A stretch of 64,000 bases of DNA from Xanthobacter aminoxidans (lineage in GTDB: Bacteria; Pseudomonadota; Alphaproteobacteria; Rhizobiales; Xanthobacteraceae), in NCBI RefSeq assembly GCF_023571765.1, contig NZ_JAMJXC010000019.1:38878-102877 (forward strand), written 5' to 3'. This document shows positions 10,077 through 19,918 of the stretch, piece by piece (position 1 is the first letter of the stretch; the number at the start of each line of letters is the position of its first letter). The notes below the pieces were generated by a model. The model worked only from the letters and a program-made list of their open reading frames with translations. It ran no database searches and was not told the DNA's origin. The position numbers and the translations under genes are program-made.

Positions 10077-10237
10077 GGGTGCAAGGTTTCCGTGAGGTCT
10101 TGCGGGCTTCTAGCAAAGCCGGCGCCTTACGGCCACCCCGGCGCCGACTTCGCCCGCCTCCCGGGGACTGAAGCGCCGCGCTTCGGGTGGCGGCGGGTGT
10201 CGTCTATGGTGAGCGCCTGTCGAATCAGGAGGCGGCC

Positions 10238-10513
10238 ATGGCAGGCGCGAGCGGAGCAAAGGGCGGCACGGCGGTGGCCGGCGTCGAAAATCTCTCGTTC
10301 GAGCAGGCGCTTGCCGAGCTGGAGGCCATCGTCGCCAATCTCGAACGGGGCAACGTGCCGCTGGAGGAATCCATCGCCATCTACGAGCGCGGCGAAGCCT
10401 TGAAACAGAGGTGCGAGGCCTTGCTGAAGGCTGCCGAAGCGCGGGTGGAGACCATTACCCGCGACGCCGCCGGCCGCCCGGCGGGCACCCAGCCGCTCGA
10501 TCCGGACGCCTGA
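10238..10513 (+). CDS. xseB: Exodeoxyribonuclease VII small subunit
   Basis: Ninety-one residues. It partners XseA in the nuclease that degrades single-stranded DNA to oligonucleotides. The family core is clear: [20 protein letters not shown], then [20 protein letters not shown], a helical hairpin. The start is fixed by a perfect AGGAGG at 10227-10232, 5 nt before the ATG. A longer frame from 10187 has no support. In many alphaproteobacteria xseB is followed by ispA and dxs; here dxs is 4.5 kb downstream and ispA is not seen. Confidence 0.92.
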   Translation: MAGASGAKGGTAVAGVENLSFEQALAELEAIVANLERGNVPLEESIAIYERGEALKQRCEALLKAAEARVETITRDAAGRPAGTQPLDPDA

Positions 10514-10517
10514 CAAG

Positions 10518-10534
10518 CGTCCCGAAACGGGACG
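10518..10534 (+). terminator. Hairpin after xseB
   Basis: CGTCCCG-AAA-CGGGACG, a 7-bp perfect stem 4 bp after the xseB stop, followed by GTTGC rather than a proper T-run. It is a possible weak terminator between convergent genes. Confidence 0.45.
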
Positions 10535-10608
10535 GTTGCAGGATTTGTCGGGACAGTGGGGGAACGCAGCGGGACCGAATCGCTGCCGCGCCCGTTTTCC
10601 CGGTCTGT

Positions 10609-11199
10609 TCAGTAGATGCCCGGAATGACGCGCCTGGTGCGCCGGGCATAGGCGTCGTACTCGGCGCCGAAGGCCTCCCGCATCATCTGCTCCTCGCGCC
10701 CGACGCGGAAGAAGAAGAGGATGCCGAAGCCGATCAGCCCGGCCGGTCCGGCGATGAAATTCGGCAGAAGCAGCGCCTGCGCCAGGGCCCAGAGGAAGAA
10801 GGCCGAATACATGGGGTGGCGCACCTTCTGATACACCCCAGAGGTGATGAGCTCGTGCTTGTCCTTGATCTCCAGCGTCACCGACCAATACTTTCCAAGC
10901 TGCCGGTGGGTGCGCCAGAACAGCAGGAGAGAGCCGGCGAACACCACCACGCCCGCCACCACCTGAAGCACTGTCGGCGGGTAGGAGGCGAACCTTGGGA
11001 AGCCCGTCGCCGCGTAGATCGCGGGGATGATGCCGAGCCCCAGCGTGGAGATGGACAGAAGGATCATCTCCCGCAGATTACGATGCCGCGCATCCGCCAC
11101 GCGCTGGCGTTTTGCCTTTCGTTCGAAAGGGATACGCAGAACGTACCAGGATACAACGCCCACGGCCCAGGCGATCTTGGCGAAGGTCAGGAGGCTCAT
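10609..11199 (-). CDS. Isoprenylcysteine carboxyl methyltransferase-like membrane methyltransferase
   Basis: A membrane protein of 196 residues with four to five hydrophobic helices. The C-terminal half carries the ICMT/PEMT-type SAM-binding pattern: LITSGVYQKVRHPMYSAFF (about residues 118-136), then REEQMMREAFGAEYDAYARR and a terminal IPGIY. Bacterial members methylate lipids or small molecules and are unlikely to act on prenylated proteins. The substrate is not known. The start codon overlaps the stop of the lipase-like gene upstream (ATGA), so the pair is coupled and probably acts in the same membrane process. Confidence 0.8.
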   Translation of the reverse strand: MSLLTFAKIAWAVGVVSWYVLRIPFERKAKRQRVADARHRNLREMILLSISTLGLGIIPAIYAATGFPRFASYPPTVLQVVAGVVVFAGSLLLFWRTHRQLGKYWSVTLEIKDKHELITSGVYQKVRHPMYSAFFLWALAQALLLPNFIAGPAGLIGFGILFFFRVGREEQMMREAFGAEYDAYARRTRRVIPGIY

Positions 11200-12572
11200 G
11201 CGACGGTCTCGGGTTGCGGGAGGGGGAGGATGCAGCCGGCGTCGTCATAGACGAGCGGGCGCAGGGTTCCGTCGGGCAGGAGATAGGCCCGTAAGCTGTT
11301 GGTATGAGAGGCCAAAACGTCGAACGACAGGGGTCCGCAGACATACGCATAGAAGTCATGCGTCGAACGGATGTCGCCGGCGAGGAAGCACTGGCAGTGC
11401 AGGCGCATCACGTCGAACCAGTGGCGGCGGTAGATGGCCGGCGAGATCATCTGCCGGATTTCCACATGCCGGATCAATGGCTTGAGGGAATAGTCGCCGG
11501 GTGGCAGCAGCACGGGAGCAAAGCTGACGGGGCCGAGGGTGACTGGGTTCACCTTGTAGAAGGAGACGATGTCGTCGCGCGACTGTACCTCTACCCAGCC
11601 GATCTGCTCGGCCGCCGCAACCCGTTCTGCAGCCTCACGAAAACGTCCGCCGGCGGGGTGCAGGGCGAACTTGGCGGTGGTCGAGCCGAGGGTGAGGATG
11701 CGCACCCGGGCGCGGGTGCCGAAGGCGGGATCGGCGGCCAGCGCCGCGGCCACCGCGCTGACCGCGAGCATGGCGCCAAGGCTATGGCCTGCAACGATAA
11801 TCTCGTCGATGCCCTGCGCCGCCGCCTCCGCTTCCACCGCCCGCAGGCGATCGGCGAAGGCGCGGATGCGGGCTTCCACCTCGGGATGCCGGCCGCGGAC
11901 GAAATCCACTGAGAATTCAGCGAGATCCAGCGACTGCTTCAGCCGGAAGCGGCGCCCCGGCCAGCGCATCAGGAGGAGCCCGCCGGCGAGGGTTGCGGCA
12001 AGACCGGCGACCGTCGCCACCACAGCGCCGAATGGCGCAAGCCATTGATGAACAAGGAAACCTGCTGCCGCCGCCAACCCCCAGAAGAGGGCGAGCAGCA
12101 TGTAGGTGAAGAGGAAGAACAGGCCATAGCGCCGGCTGGAGCGGAAGTAGTTGGCGATGGTGCCGCTCGACACCATGTCCGCCATGGCCCGCACCGAGCC
12201 CTTCATGTGGCTCCAGACTGAACGGCCCATGTCAGCCCGAGTCAGGTCATGCCACCCCAGGTTTTCGAACGCAGTATCGGTATGCCAGTTGGGGCCGTCA
12301 GCTTCGGTTCGCCAGAATCCGCCCGTGGCGGTCGGCACGGGTGCCGAGTCGCGGCAGTGGGTCCGCACATTCCACACATCGCCGAAGCGTTTTAGCTCGC
12401 GGACGAAGATGCGGTGGTGTCCCTCCACCGCCATGGGGTCGAAGCCGGCGATGAAGAAGACGTGGCGGCGGCGGACCCGGGCGCGCGCGTCCGCGTCCTG
12501 GGGCGGGATACCGCGCGCTTCGGCGTCGGTCCCGGCGGTGGGGCCTGCGAGCGTTCCCTCGGCGTCGTGCAT
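11196..12572 (-). CDS. Membrane-anchored alpha/beta-hydrolase (lipase-like)
   Basis: 458 residues. The N-terminal part begins an alpha/beta-hydrolase-like strand (RHVFFIAGFDPM near residue 37). Two predicted transmembrane helices follow at about 150-200 (LFFLFTYMLLALFWGLAAAAG and a second one). Next comes the nucleophile elbow GHSLG near residue 268. Later Asp (SRDDIVSFY) and His residues could complete a Ser-Asp-His triad. I read it as a membrane-bound esterase or lipase with an inserted hairpin; the substrate is unknown. It overlaps the methyltransferase-like gene downstream by 4 bp. A GT9/GT2/dxs group diverges from it. Confidence 0.7.
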   Translation of the reverse strand: MHDAEGTLAGPTAGTDAEARGIPPQDADARARVRRRHVFFIAGFDPMAVEGHHRIFVRELKRFGDVWNVRTHCRDSAPVPTATGGFWRTEADGPNWHTDTAFENLGWHDLTRADMGRSVWSHMKGSVRAMADMVSSGTIANYFRSSRRYGLFFLFTYMLLALFWGLAAAAGFLVHQWLAPFGAVVATVAGLAATLAGGLLLMRWPGRRFRLKQSLDLAEFSVDFVRGRHPEVEARIRAFADRLRAVEAEAAAQGIDEIIVAGHSLGAMLAVSAVAAALAADPAFGTRARVRILTLGSTTAKFALHPAGGRFREAAERVAAAEQIGWVEVQSRDDIVSFYKVNPVTLGPVSFAPVLLPPGDYSLKPLIRHVEIRQMISPAIYRRHWFDVMRLHCQCFLAGDIRSTHDFYAYVCGPLSFDVLASHTNSLRAYLLPDGTLRPLVYDDAGCILPLPQPETVA

Positions 12573-12702
12573 GGGGCGCCTTCTAGCGAAGATGGCCGGG
12601 CGTGGCTAGTTGCGGCAACGGCAGGCGCCGGGATAATGGAGCCGTCCCACCTCGGCAGGGCAGGGGCGGCGGGCCACTCATCGCGGCGGGCATGGAGAGG
12701 GC

Positions 12703-13968
12703 ATGGCGAGGCTGCGGGATCTGCTGACCGCCATGTGGAAGCCATCGGCGCCCGTGGGTGGCGGCGCGGCCGCTCCCTTGGTGCCCGAACCTCCGGCGCT
12801 GCCCCGGGCCGAGGCGGAGCCGGTGCAGCCCGTCCCTTCGCCAAGCTTCGCGCCCGGTCTTTGGGATAGCCCCCTGTCCCGCCTCGCCGCGCTGGGTCCG
12901 GCGCCGTCGCTGCTGGTGGTGAAGCTCGATCATGCGGGGGATTTCGTCACCGCGCTACCCGCCGTCCGGCGGCTCCGGGAGGCGTTTCCCGCCTCGCGCC
13001 TGACGCTGCTGTGCGCGCCCTTCATGTGCGATTTCGCCGCCGCGACCGGCCTCTTCGATGCGGTGCACGGCTTTGATTATTATCCGGCGCGGGGCCATCC
13101 GCCCGCTGGCGTGCCGGACGCCGCGCTGGCGGCGGTCGCGGCGCTGGATCTGCCGCCCGCCGACATCGCCATCGACCTGCGCCACGCCGACGATTCCCGC
13201 GCGCTGCTGGCCGCGCTGCCGGTGCGGTTTCGCGTGGGTTTCGCCGGGCTCGGCGCCCGCCATGCTCTCGACATCGCCTTGCCGGAGATGGAGGCCTCGG
13301 CCCGCGCAAGCGGCCTGCTGGCGCCGCTGCCGGCGGGGGTGCGCCTCTGCGCCCTCGCCGAGGTGCTGGCCAGCGCCTTTCGGGCCGTCCACGGCCAAGG
13401 GGCGCCCATCCCCCTCGGTGCCCCGCCGGCTCTGCCGGATTTTCCCGATGGCTATGTGGTGCTCGCCCCCGGCGCCCGCCTCGCCATCAAGCTCTGGCCC
13501 GCGGAAAACTGGCGGGTGCTGGCGGAGCGGCTGCTGGGCGCGGGCGACCTCGGCCTCGTGCTCACCGGCAGGGCGGAAGAGGAGCCGCTGTGCGCCGCCA
13601 TCGCCGCCGGACTGCCGGCGGATCGCGTGGTCAACCTGGCGGGAAGGCAGGATCTCACCGGCCTCGCGGCCGTCATCCACGGGGCACGGGCCGTCGTGGC
13701 GCTGGATTCCGCCCCGGCCCACCTTGCGGCGGCCCTGGGCCGGCCGACGCTGTGCCTGTTCTCAGGCCTTGCGGATATCCATAGCTGGGCGCCTGCCGGC
13801 CCGCGCGTGGCGGTGCTGAGCGCCCATGCGAGCTGCGCGCCGTGCTTCCTGAACGATGTGGCCGACTGCACCCACGGCCACGGCTGCATGACGCGCCTCA
13901 CGCCGGACCATGCGCTGGCGGGGCTCGCCGCCCTCGGCCTTGAGTTTGCCGGCGTTCCGCTGCACTAA
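12703..13968 (+). CDS. Glycosyltransferase family 9 (heptosyltransferase-like)
   Basis: 421 residues. After a low-complexity N-terminus (about 60 residues, Pro/Ala-rich) comes the GT9 fold. The N-terminal Rossmann domain opens with LLVVKLDHAGDFVTALPAVRRL. The sugar-nucleotide domain has VLAPGARLAIKLWPAENW and the DSAPAHLAAALGRPTLCLFSG motif. The C-terminal Cys cluster (CAPCFL...C...GC) is common in this family. Family members add heptose or related sugars to lipopolysaccharide core, or glycosylate other cell-surface acceptors. It ends 7 bp before a GT2 gene, and the two probably form one unit for surface glycan assembly. Confidence 0.85.
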   Translation: MARLRDLLTAMWKPSAPVGGGAAAPLVPEPPALPRAEAEPVQPVPSPSFAPGLWDSPLSRLAALGPAPSLLVVKLDHAGDFVTALPAVRRLREAFPASRLTLLCAPFMCDFAAATGLFDAVHGFDYYPARGHPPAGVPDAALAAVAALDLPPADIAIDLRHADDSRALLAALPVRFRVGFAGLGARHALDIALPEMEASARASGLLAPLPAGVRLCALAEVLASAFRAVHGQGAPIPLGAPPALPDFPDGYVVLAPGARLAIKLWPAENWRVLAERLLGAGDLGLVLTGRAEEEPLCAAIAAGLPADRVVNLAGRQDLTGLAAVIHGARAVVALDSAPAHLAAALGRPTLCLFSGLADIHSWAPAGPRVAVLSAHASCAPCFLNDVADCTHGHGCMTRLTPDHALAGLAALGLEFAGVPLH

Positions 13969-13975
13969 CGCGCCC

Positions 13976-14893
13976 ATGATGCGTCCCTTTCCGACCGTGG
14001 CGGAGGCCCCGTCCGATGAGGACGGCCCACGGCCCGCTCCCGCCGACGTGACGGTCGTGTTCGTCACCTACAACAGCTCGGCCGTTATCGGCCGCGCGGT
14101 GGCGAGCGTTCCGGCCGAATGCCCGGTGGTGGTGGTGGACAATGCGAGCCCGGAAGGCACCTTCTGGACCGCGACGCTGACCCGCCCCGCCGGCATTTTC
14201 GCCATGCCGGTGAATGCCGGCTTCGGCACCGCCTGCAATGCCGGCGCGCGCCGCGCAGCGACGCCTTACGTTCTCTTCCTCAATCCCGACGCCGTGCTGG
14301 AGCCGGACACCATCCCCCGCCTGCTGGCGGCGGCACTGCTTTATGGCGAGCCGGCCATCCTCATGCCGGCCATCGTCGGCGAGAACGGCCGGCTTATGCG
14401 CAAGGAAGGCTCCATCCTGGAGAAGGTCCCGCGCAGCGCCCGCCTCGCGCCGGAGGAGATTGCGGGGGATTATTGCACCCGCTTCGTCCACGGCGCCGCC
14501 TTCATGGTGTCCCGCGCCGCCTTCCTCGATCTCGGCGGTTTCGACGAGGCCATATTCCTCTACCATGAGGACGACGACCTCTCGCTCCGCGTGCTGGCCC
14601 GCCGCATCCCCATCGTGGTGGTGACGGAAGCGCGGGTGACCCATGCGGGCGGGCGCTCCAGCACGCCCTCCTTCGGCCAGACCTTCCGCATCAACCGCGC
14701 CAAGATGCACTCGGAACTCTATGTGCGGGAGAAATACGGCCGCGCCGGCGGGCGGGCCTCGCGGCTCCTCTGGCTGGTGGCCGGCTGCGCGCTCGCGCTG
14801 GCGCTGTTCGACCTCCACCGGGTGGCCATCCGGGCGGGAAAATTCGCCGGCTGCCTCGATGGAGTGCGCCGGAATGCCCCGCCGCACGTATAG
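13976..14893 (+). CDS. Glycosyltransferase family 2
   Basis: 305 residues. The GT-A fold is evident from [18 protein letters not shown] near residue 24, VVVVDNAS, and the metal/nucleotide region [12 protein letters not shown]. The acceptor region has [13 protein letters not shown]. It resembles the rhamnosyltransferase-type GT2 group. Near the C-terminus is one hydrophobic segment ([15 protein letters not shown]) that may anchor it to the membrane. I start at the ATG at 13976, just after the preceding gene ends; a longer frame begins inside that gene. Donor and acceptor sugars are unknown. Confidence 0.85.
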   Translation: MMRPFPTVAEAPSDEDGPRPAPADVTVVFVTYNSSAVIGRAVASVPAECPVVVVDNASPEGTFWTATLTRPAGIFAMPVNAGFGTACNAGARRAATPYVLFLNPDAVLEPDTIPRLLAAALLYGEPAILMPAIVGENGRLMRKEGSILEKVPRSARLAPEEIAGDYCTRFVHGAAFMVSRAAFLDLGGFDEAIFLYHEDDDLSLRVLARRIPIVVVTEARVTHAGGRSSTPSFGQTFRINRAKMHSELYVREKYGRAGGRASRLLWLVAGCALALALFDLHRVAIRAGKFAGCLDGVRRNAPPHV

Positions 14894-15012
14894 GTTTCAG
14901 GTGTAGACGAAGGTCGCCCGAGCGTCGCCGCAAGGTCAGCCTTTGTACGTTGCATACCAGCGAGCCCGTGTGTAAGGCTCGGTTTCCCGGTTCGTTCCGG
15001 TCGGAGTGGTCC

Positions 15013-16956
15013 GTGACTTTGCTGAAGACCCCGTTGCTCGATACCATCCGCGAACCCGCAGATGTGCGGCGGCTGCCCCAAGAGAAGCTGGCCCAGCTTG
15101 CGGCCGAGCTGCGCGCCGAGACCATCGATGCGGTGTCCGTCACCGGCGGGCATCTGGGCGCGGGCCTCGGCGTGGTCGAGCTGACGGTGGCATTGCACCA
15201 CGTCTTCAACACCCCCCACGACCGGCTGATCTGGGACGTGGGCCACCAGTGCTATCCCCACAAGATTCTCACCGGGCGGCGCGAGCGCATCCGCACCCTG
15301 CGCACCGGTGGTGGCCTCTCCGGCTTCACCAACCGGGCCGAGAGCGAATACGACCCCTTCGGTGCCGGCCATTCCTCCACCTCCATCTCGGCCGGCCTCG
15401 GCATGGCCGTGGCGCGCGACCTTGGCGGCGGCGAGCGCAATGTGGTGGCGGTGATCGGCGACGGCGCCATGTCGGCGGGCATGGCCTATGAGGCCATGAA
15501 CAATGCCGGCGCCATGGATTCGCGCCTCATCGTCATCCTCAACGACAACGACATGTCCATCGCCCCGCCCACGGGCGCCATGTCGGCCTATCTGGCGCGG
15601 CTCATTTCCGGCCAGACCTATCGCTCCCTGCGCGAGATCGGCAAGCAGATCGCCGGCCACCTGCCCAAGTTCGTGGAGCGCGGCGCCCAGCGGGCCGAGG
15701 AGTTCGCGCGCGGGTTCTGGACCGGGGGCACGCTGTTCGAGGAGCTGGGCTTCTATTATGTCGGCCCCATCGACGGGCACAATCTCGACCACCTGCTGCC
15801 CGTTCTGAAGAACGTGCGGGACGCCAAGACGGGGCCGATCCTCGTCCATGTGGTCACCCAGAAGGGCAAGGGCTACGGCCCGGCCGAGCAGAGCGCGGAC
15901 AAGTACCACGGCGTCGTGAAGTTCGACGTGGTGACGGGCGCGCAGGTGAAGGCCAAGTCCAACGCCCCGTCCTACACCCGCGTGTTCGCCGAGAGCCTGA
16001 TCTCCGAGGCGCGGCGCGATCCCAAGATCGTCGCCATCACCGCCGCCATGCCCTCGGGCACGGGCATCGACCTGTTCGGGCAGGCCTATCCCGACCGCAC
16101 GTTCGACGTGGGCATCGCCGAGCAGCATGCGGTGACGTTCGCGGGCGGCCTCGCGGCGGAAGGCTTCAAGCCGTTCTGCGCGCTCTATTCCACCTTCCTC
16201 CAGCGGGCCTATGACCAGGTGATCCACGACGTGGCGCTCCAGGGCCTGCCCGTGCGCTTCATCGTGGACCGCGCCGGCCTCGTGGGGGCGGACGGGGCGA
16301 CCCATGCGGGCGCCTATGACCTCGCCTATCTCGGCTGCCTGCCCGGCATGGTGCTGATGTCGCCCGCCGACGAGGCGGAGCTGATGCACATGATCGCCAC
16401 CGCCGTGGCCTATGACGACGGGCCGTCCGCCGTGCGCTTCCCGCGCGGCGAGGGCGTGGGCGTGGAGCGGCCGGACCGGGGCGAGACGCTGCCCATCGGC
16501 AAGGGGCGTATCGTGCGCGGCACCGGGGAGGGCGATGTGGCCATCCTCTCCCTCGGCACCCGCCTCGCCGCCGCGCTCGATGCGGCCGAGCGGCTGGAGG
16601 CGGCGGGTTTCACGGTGACGGTGGCCGACGCCCGCTTCGCCAAGCCCATCGACCGCGATCTCGCGCTGAAGCTGGCCTCCGGCCATGCCGCGCTGGTGAC
16701 GGTGGAAGAGGGCTCCATCGGCGGCTTCGGCAGCCAGGTGCTGCAATTCCTCACCGACGAGGGCGTTCTGGATCGCGGCACCGTCAAGGTGCGCTCCATG
16801 GTGCTGCCAGACATCTATATCGACCACGACACCCAGGCCCGCCAGATCGCCGAAGCCGGCCTCGACGCCAACGCCATCGTGGCGAAGGTGGAGGGGCTGC
16901 TGGGCAAGGCCAAGGCGGCGGGGCTCTCCGGGCGGGAACTGTCGCGGGCGGGGTGA
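15013..16956 (+). CDS. dxs: 1-deoxy-D-xylulose-5-phosphate synthase
   Basis: Condenses pyruvate and glyceraldehyde 3-phosphate, using thiamine diphosphate, in the first step of the MEP isoprenoid pathway. At 647 residues it has the usual length. Visible motifs are [18 protein letters not shown] (TPP and metal binding, about residue 155), the transketolase-type [12 protein letters not shown] and [16 protein letters not shown] place the start at the GTG at 15013, which has CGGAG 6 nt upstream and gives the family N-terminus [16 protein letters not shown]. It follows the glycosyltransferases by 119 bp and converges with the ggt-like gene. Confidence 0.96.
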   Translation: MTLLKTPLLDTIREPADVRRLPQEKLAQLAAELRAETIDAVSVTGGHLGAGLGVVELTVALHHVFNTPHDRLIWDVGHQCYPHKILTGRRERIRTLRTGGGLSGFTNRAESEYDPFGAGHSSTSISAGLGMAVARDLGGGERNVVAVIGDGAMSAGMAYEAMNNAGAMDSRLIVILNDNDMSIAPPTGAMSAYLARLISGQTYRSLREIGKQIAGHLPKFVERGAQRAEEFARGFWTGGTLFEELGFYYVGPIDGHNLDHLLPVLKNVRDAKTGPILVHVVTQKGKGYGPAEQSADKYHGVVKFDVVTGAQVKAKSNAPSYTRVFAESLISEARRDPKIVAITAAMPSGTGIDLFGQAYPDRTFDVGIAEQHAVTFAGGLAAEGFKPFCALYSTFLQRAYDQVIHDVALQGLPVRFIVDRAGLVGADGATHAGAYDLAYLGCLPGMVLMSPADEAELMHMIATAVAYDDGPSAVRFPRGEGVGVERPDRGETLPIGKGRIVRGTGEGDVAILSLGTRLAAALDAAERLEAAGFTVTVADARFAKPIDRDLALKLASGHAALVTVEEGSIGGFGSQVLQFLTDEGVLDRGTVKVRSMVLPDIYIDHDTQARQIAEAGLDANAIVAKVEGLLGKAKAAGLSGRELSRAG

Positions 16957-17008
16957 GGGGCGGGGGCTCCTTGGGGCTGTCCAGATCGGCGCATTCCGCC
17001 CTCACAGG

Positions 17009-17133
17009 CGTCATGGCCGGGCTTGTCCCGGCCATCCACGTGGTGTGGCCGGGAGCGACTCTGCGACCAACGACTCTGCGACCACTGTTTCCGTCGGCGC
17101 GACGTGGATGCCCGGGACAAGCCCGGGCATGAC
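17009..17133. repeat. Palindromic intergenic repeat, family A copy 2
   Basis: Left arm GTCATGGCCGGGCTTGTCCC and right arm GGGACAAGCCCGGGCATGAC are near reverse complements, separated by about 85 bp that includes a direct duplication of CGACTCTGCGACCA. Like copy 1 it sits between two convergent genes (dxs and the ggt-like gene). Confidence 0.8.
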
Positions 17134-17183
17134 GGCTGTCATTGCGGCGCGGCCTGCGCGTTTCTCCGGTTCGGCTCGTCCCC

Positions 17184-18809
17184 TCAGCTCACCGCCGCCT
17201 GACCATCCCGGCGCGGGTCGCTCGCGGCCGCATAGCCTTCCACCGCCGGATCGCCCATGCGCCAGATGAACTGGCCGGCGCCGAAATCCTGATAGGTGTC
17301 GTTGAGCACGGCCACCTCGTGGCCGAGCGCCGCGAGGCCGTCCAGCAGCTCCGGCGTGTTGCCGGGCTCGAGGTTGATGGACAGGCCCTCGTCGAAGCGC
17401 CAGCGCGGGGCGTCGCAGGCGGCCTGGGGGTTCTGGGCGAAGTCGAGCATCCGCACCAGCGTCTGCACATGGCCCTGCGGCTGCATGTTGCCGCCCATCA
17501 CGCCGAAGCTCATCACCGGCTGACCATCCCTGGTGAGGAAGCCGGGAATGATGGTCTGGAACGGCCGCTTGCGCGGCGCCACCACGTTGGCGCGCTCCGG
17601 GTTGAGGCTGAAGCCGAAGCCACGGTTCTGCAGCGACACGCCCCAGTCCGGCAGCACCACGCCGGAGCCGAAGCCCTGATAATTGCTCTGGATGAAGCTG
17701 ACCATCATCCCCGAGGCATCCGCCGCCGTGAGGTAGATGGTGCCGCCGCGCACCGGATTGCCCGGCGCGAAGCGCTGGGCGCGGCGCGGGTCGATGAGGC
17801 GGGCGCGGCCGGCGATATAGTCCTTGTCCAGCATGTCCGCCGGGCTGATCTCCATGGCCCGGGGATCGGCCACGTAGCGATAGACGTCGGCGAAGGCGAG
17901 CTTGATGGCCTCGATCTGGAGGTGCTGGGCCTCCACGCTGTCCGCCGACAGGCCCGAAAGATCGAAATGGGAGAGGATGCCCAGCGCCATCAGCGCGGTG
18001 ATGCCCTGGCCGTTGGGCGGGATCTCGTGGACCGTATAGCCGCGATAGTCCTGCGCCACGGGCGTCACCCAGTCCGGGGCATAGGCGGCCATGTCGGCGG
18101 CGGTGAGGGCGCCGCCATTGGCCTTGGCGTTCGCTTCCAGCGCGTCGGCGATCTCGCCGCGATAGAAGGCCTCGCCCTTGGTCTCGCCGATCAGCCGCAG
18201 CGCGCGGGCGGCGCCCGGCATGGTCACATGCTCGCCGACGAAGGGCGCCCGCCCCTTGGGCAGGAATACCTCCTTGAAGCCCGGCTGGCTGGTGAGCTGC
18301 GGCAGCGTCGCGGCGGCGGCCCATTTGTGCTGCACGTTGGTGGAGACGAGGAAGCCGCGCTCTGCGATGGCGATGGCCGGCTCCAGCAGGTCGGCGAAGG
18401 GCAGCTTGCCGAAGCGTTCGGAGAGGGCGACCCAGCTCGCCACCGCGCCGGGCACCGTCACCGCGTCCCAGCCGCGCTGGGGCAGGGTCTTGGCGTCGGA
18501 GCCGTACTTGGCGCGGAAGTATTCGGGCGTCCAGGCGGCGGGCGAGAAGCCCGAGGCGTTGAGGCCGTGCAGGCCCTTGCCGTCCCACAGGATGCAGAAG
18601 GCATCCGAGCCGAGGCCATTGCTGCACGGCTCCACGATGGCCATGACGGCGGCGGCGGCGATGGCGGCGTCCACCGCATTGCCGCCGCGCGCGATCATGG
18701 AGAGCCCCGCCTGCGCCGCCCGGGGATGGGAGGTGGAGACCACATTGTTGCCGAACACGGGCAGGCGCCGCGAGGGATAGCCGGCGGACCAATCGAACGA
18801 CGCAGTCAT
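17184..18809 (-). CDS. Gamma-glutamyltransferase family protein (Ntn hydrolase)
   Basis: 541 residues. It has the full GGT-like fold: N-terminal STSHPRAAQAGLSMIARGGN, then GGNAVDAAIAAAAV. The autoprocessing site is near residue 350, where the new N-terminal Thr of the small subunit is expected in RGGTIYLTAAD. No signal peptide is obvious, unlike periplasmic GGT of E. coli, so it may be cytoplasmic. Such paralogues hydrolyse gamma-glutamyl amides or act as acylases. It is the last gene of the GntR-led unit, 26 bp after the PLP enzyme. I chose the ATG at 18809; an upstream TTG at 18824 has no ribosome binding site. Confidence 0.85.
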   Translation of the reverse strand: MTASFDWSAGYPSRRLPVFGNNVVSTSHPRAAQAGLSMIARGGNAVDAAIAAAAVMAIVEPCSNGLGSDAFCILWDGKGLHGLNASGFSPAAWTPEYFRAKYGSDAKTLPQRGWDAVTVPGAVASWVALSERFGKLPFADLLEPAIAIAERGFLVSTNVQHKWAAAATLPQLTSQPGFKEVFLPKGRAPFVGEHVTMPGAARALRLIGETKGEAFYRGEIADALEANAKANGGALTAADMAAYAPDWVTPVAQDYRGYTVHEIPPNGQGITALMALGILSHFDLSGLSADSVEAQHLQIEAIKLAFADVYRYVADPRAMEISPADMLDKDYIAGRARLIDPRRAQRFAPGNPVRGGTIYLTAADASGMMVSFIQSNYQGFGSGVVLPDWGVSLQNRGFGFSLNPERANVVAPRKRPFQTIIPGFLTRDGQPVMSFGVMGGNMQPQGHVQTLVRMLDFAQNPQAACDAPRWRFDEGLSINLEPGNTPELLDGLAALGHEVAVLNDTYQDFGAGQFIWRMGDPAVEGYAAASDPRRDGQAAVS

Positions 18810-18835
18810 GGTGCAGTCCCGCAAGGAGAGAAACG

Positions 18836-19918
18836 TCAGCGCTCAGGGCCGAAGACGGCATCGAGCCGCGCGATATGGGGCTTAAGGTCGATGCCGTGCT
18901 CGGCGAGCCAGGCATCGTCATACAGGGTGGAACGGTAGCGCGCCCCGGAATCGCACAGAAGGGTCACGATGGACCCGCCTTTCCCCTCCGCCGCCATCTC
19001 CTCGATGAGGTCCACGCAGGCGGAGATGTTGGTGCCGGTGGAGCCGCCGCAGGCGCGGCCGATCACGGCGCTGATCCTGCGGGCGGCGGCGATGCTCGCC
19101 GCGTCGGAAATCACCGCCATGCGGTCCACCACCGAGGGGATGAAGGAGGGCTCCACCACCGTGCGCCCGATGCCCTCGATGACGCTTTTGCAGGCATCCA
19201 CCTGCATCACCGAGCGGTCGGCATAGTGGCGGTGGAAGACGGACGCCTCCGGGTCCGCCACGCACAGCCGCGTGGGGAACTTGCGATAGCGGATGAAGCG
19301 CCCGATGGTCGCCGCCGTGCCGCCCGTGCCGGCGCTGCACACCACCCAGTCGGGGATCGGAAACGGCTCCCACGCCATCTGCGAGAAGATGCTCTCGGCG
19401 ATGTTGTTGTTGCCGCGCCAGTCGGTGGCCCGCTCGGCGAAGGTGAACTGGTCCATGTAATGGCCGTCCAGCTCCTCGGCGAGCCGGCGCGCCTCTTCCG
19501 AGGTGTTCCAGCCGTCGATGAGGTGGGGCTCGCCGCCCTCGAAGGCGATGGCCGCCACCTTCTCCGCCGAGGTCCGCCGGGGCATCACCGCGATGAAGCG
19601 CAGGCCCAGCAGCCGGGCGAAATAGGCCTCCGAAATGGCGGTGGAGCCGGACGAGGATTCGATGATGGTCGTGTCCGGCCCGATCCAGCCATTGCACAGG
19701 GCATAGAGGAACAGCGAGCGCGCCAGCCGGTGCTTGAGGCTGCCGGTGGGGTGGCTCGATTCGTCCTTGAGATAGAGCGTGATGCCGGGCACGCGCGGCA
19801 GCGGGATGCGGATGAGGTGGGTGTCGGCCGAGCGGTTGATGTCCGCCTCGATGCGCGCGATGGCCTCGGCCACCCACGCTTGATCGGGCACCGCGCGGGG
19901 CGGGGCGATGACGTTCAT
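18836..19918 (-). CDS. PLP-dependent cysteine synthase / desulfhydrase-like enzyme
   Basis: 360 residues, fold-type II PLP enzyme. The PLP lysine is expected at K62 in TGSLKHR. The substrate loop that is usually TSGNT is SSGST at residues 89-93, and a phosphate-binding glycine loop [10 protein letters not shown] follows near 205. The C-terminus has the CDSGARY motif of O-acetylserine sulfhydrylases. From memory, a closely similar loop occurs in actinobacterial cysteine desulfhydrase Cds1-type proteins, so cysteine or S-substituted cysteine breakdown is as likely as synthesis. It overlaps the upstream acyl-CoA ligase gene by 4 bp. Confidence 0.8.
   Translation of the reverse strand: MNVIAPPRAVPDQAWVAEAIARIEADINRSADTHLIRIPLPRVPGITLYLKDESSHPTGSLKHRLARSLFLYALCNGWIGPDTTIIESSSGSTAISEAYFARLLGLRFIAVMPRRTSAEKVAAIAFEGGEPHLIDGWNTSEEARRLAEELDGHYMDQFTFAERATDWRGNNNIAESIFSQMAWEPFPIPDWVVCSAGTGGTAATIGRFIRYRKFPTRLCVADPEASVFHRHYADRSVMQVDACKSVIEGIGRTVVEPSFIPSVVDRMAVISDAASIAAARRISAVIGRACGGSTGTNISACVDLIEEMAAEGKGGSIVTLLCDSGARYRSTLYDDAWLAEHGIDLKPHIARLDAVFGPER

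Noticed and set aside
17184..18809. GGT-like gene as a classical periplasmic glutathione-salvage enzyme
   Set aside because: No signal peptide is visible and it lies in a catabolic operon, so I kept only the family call.
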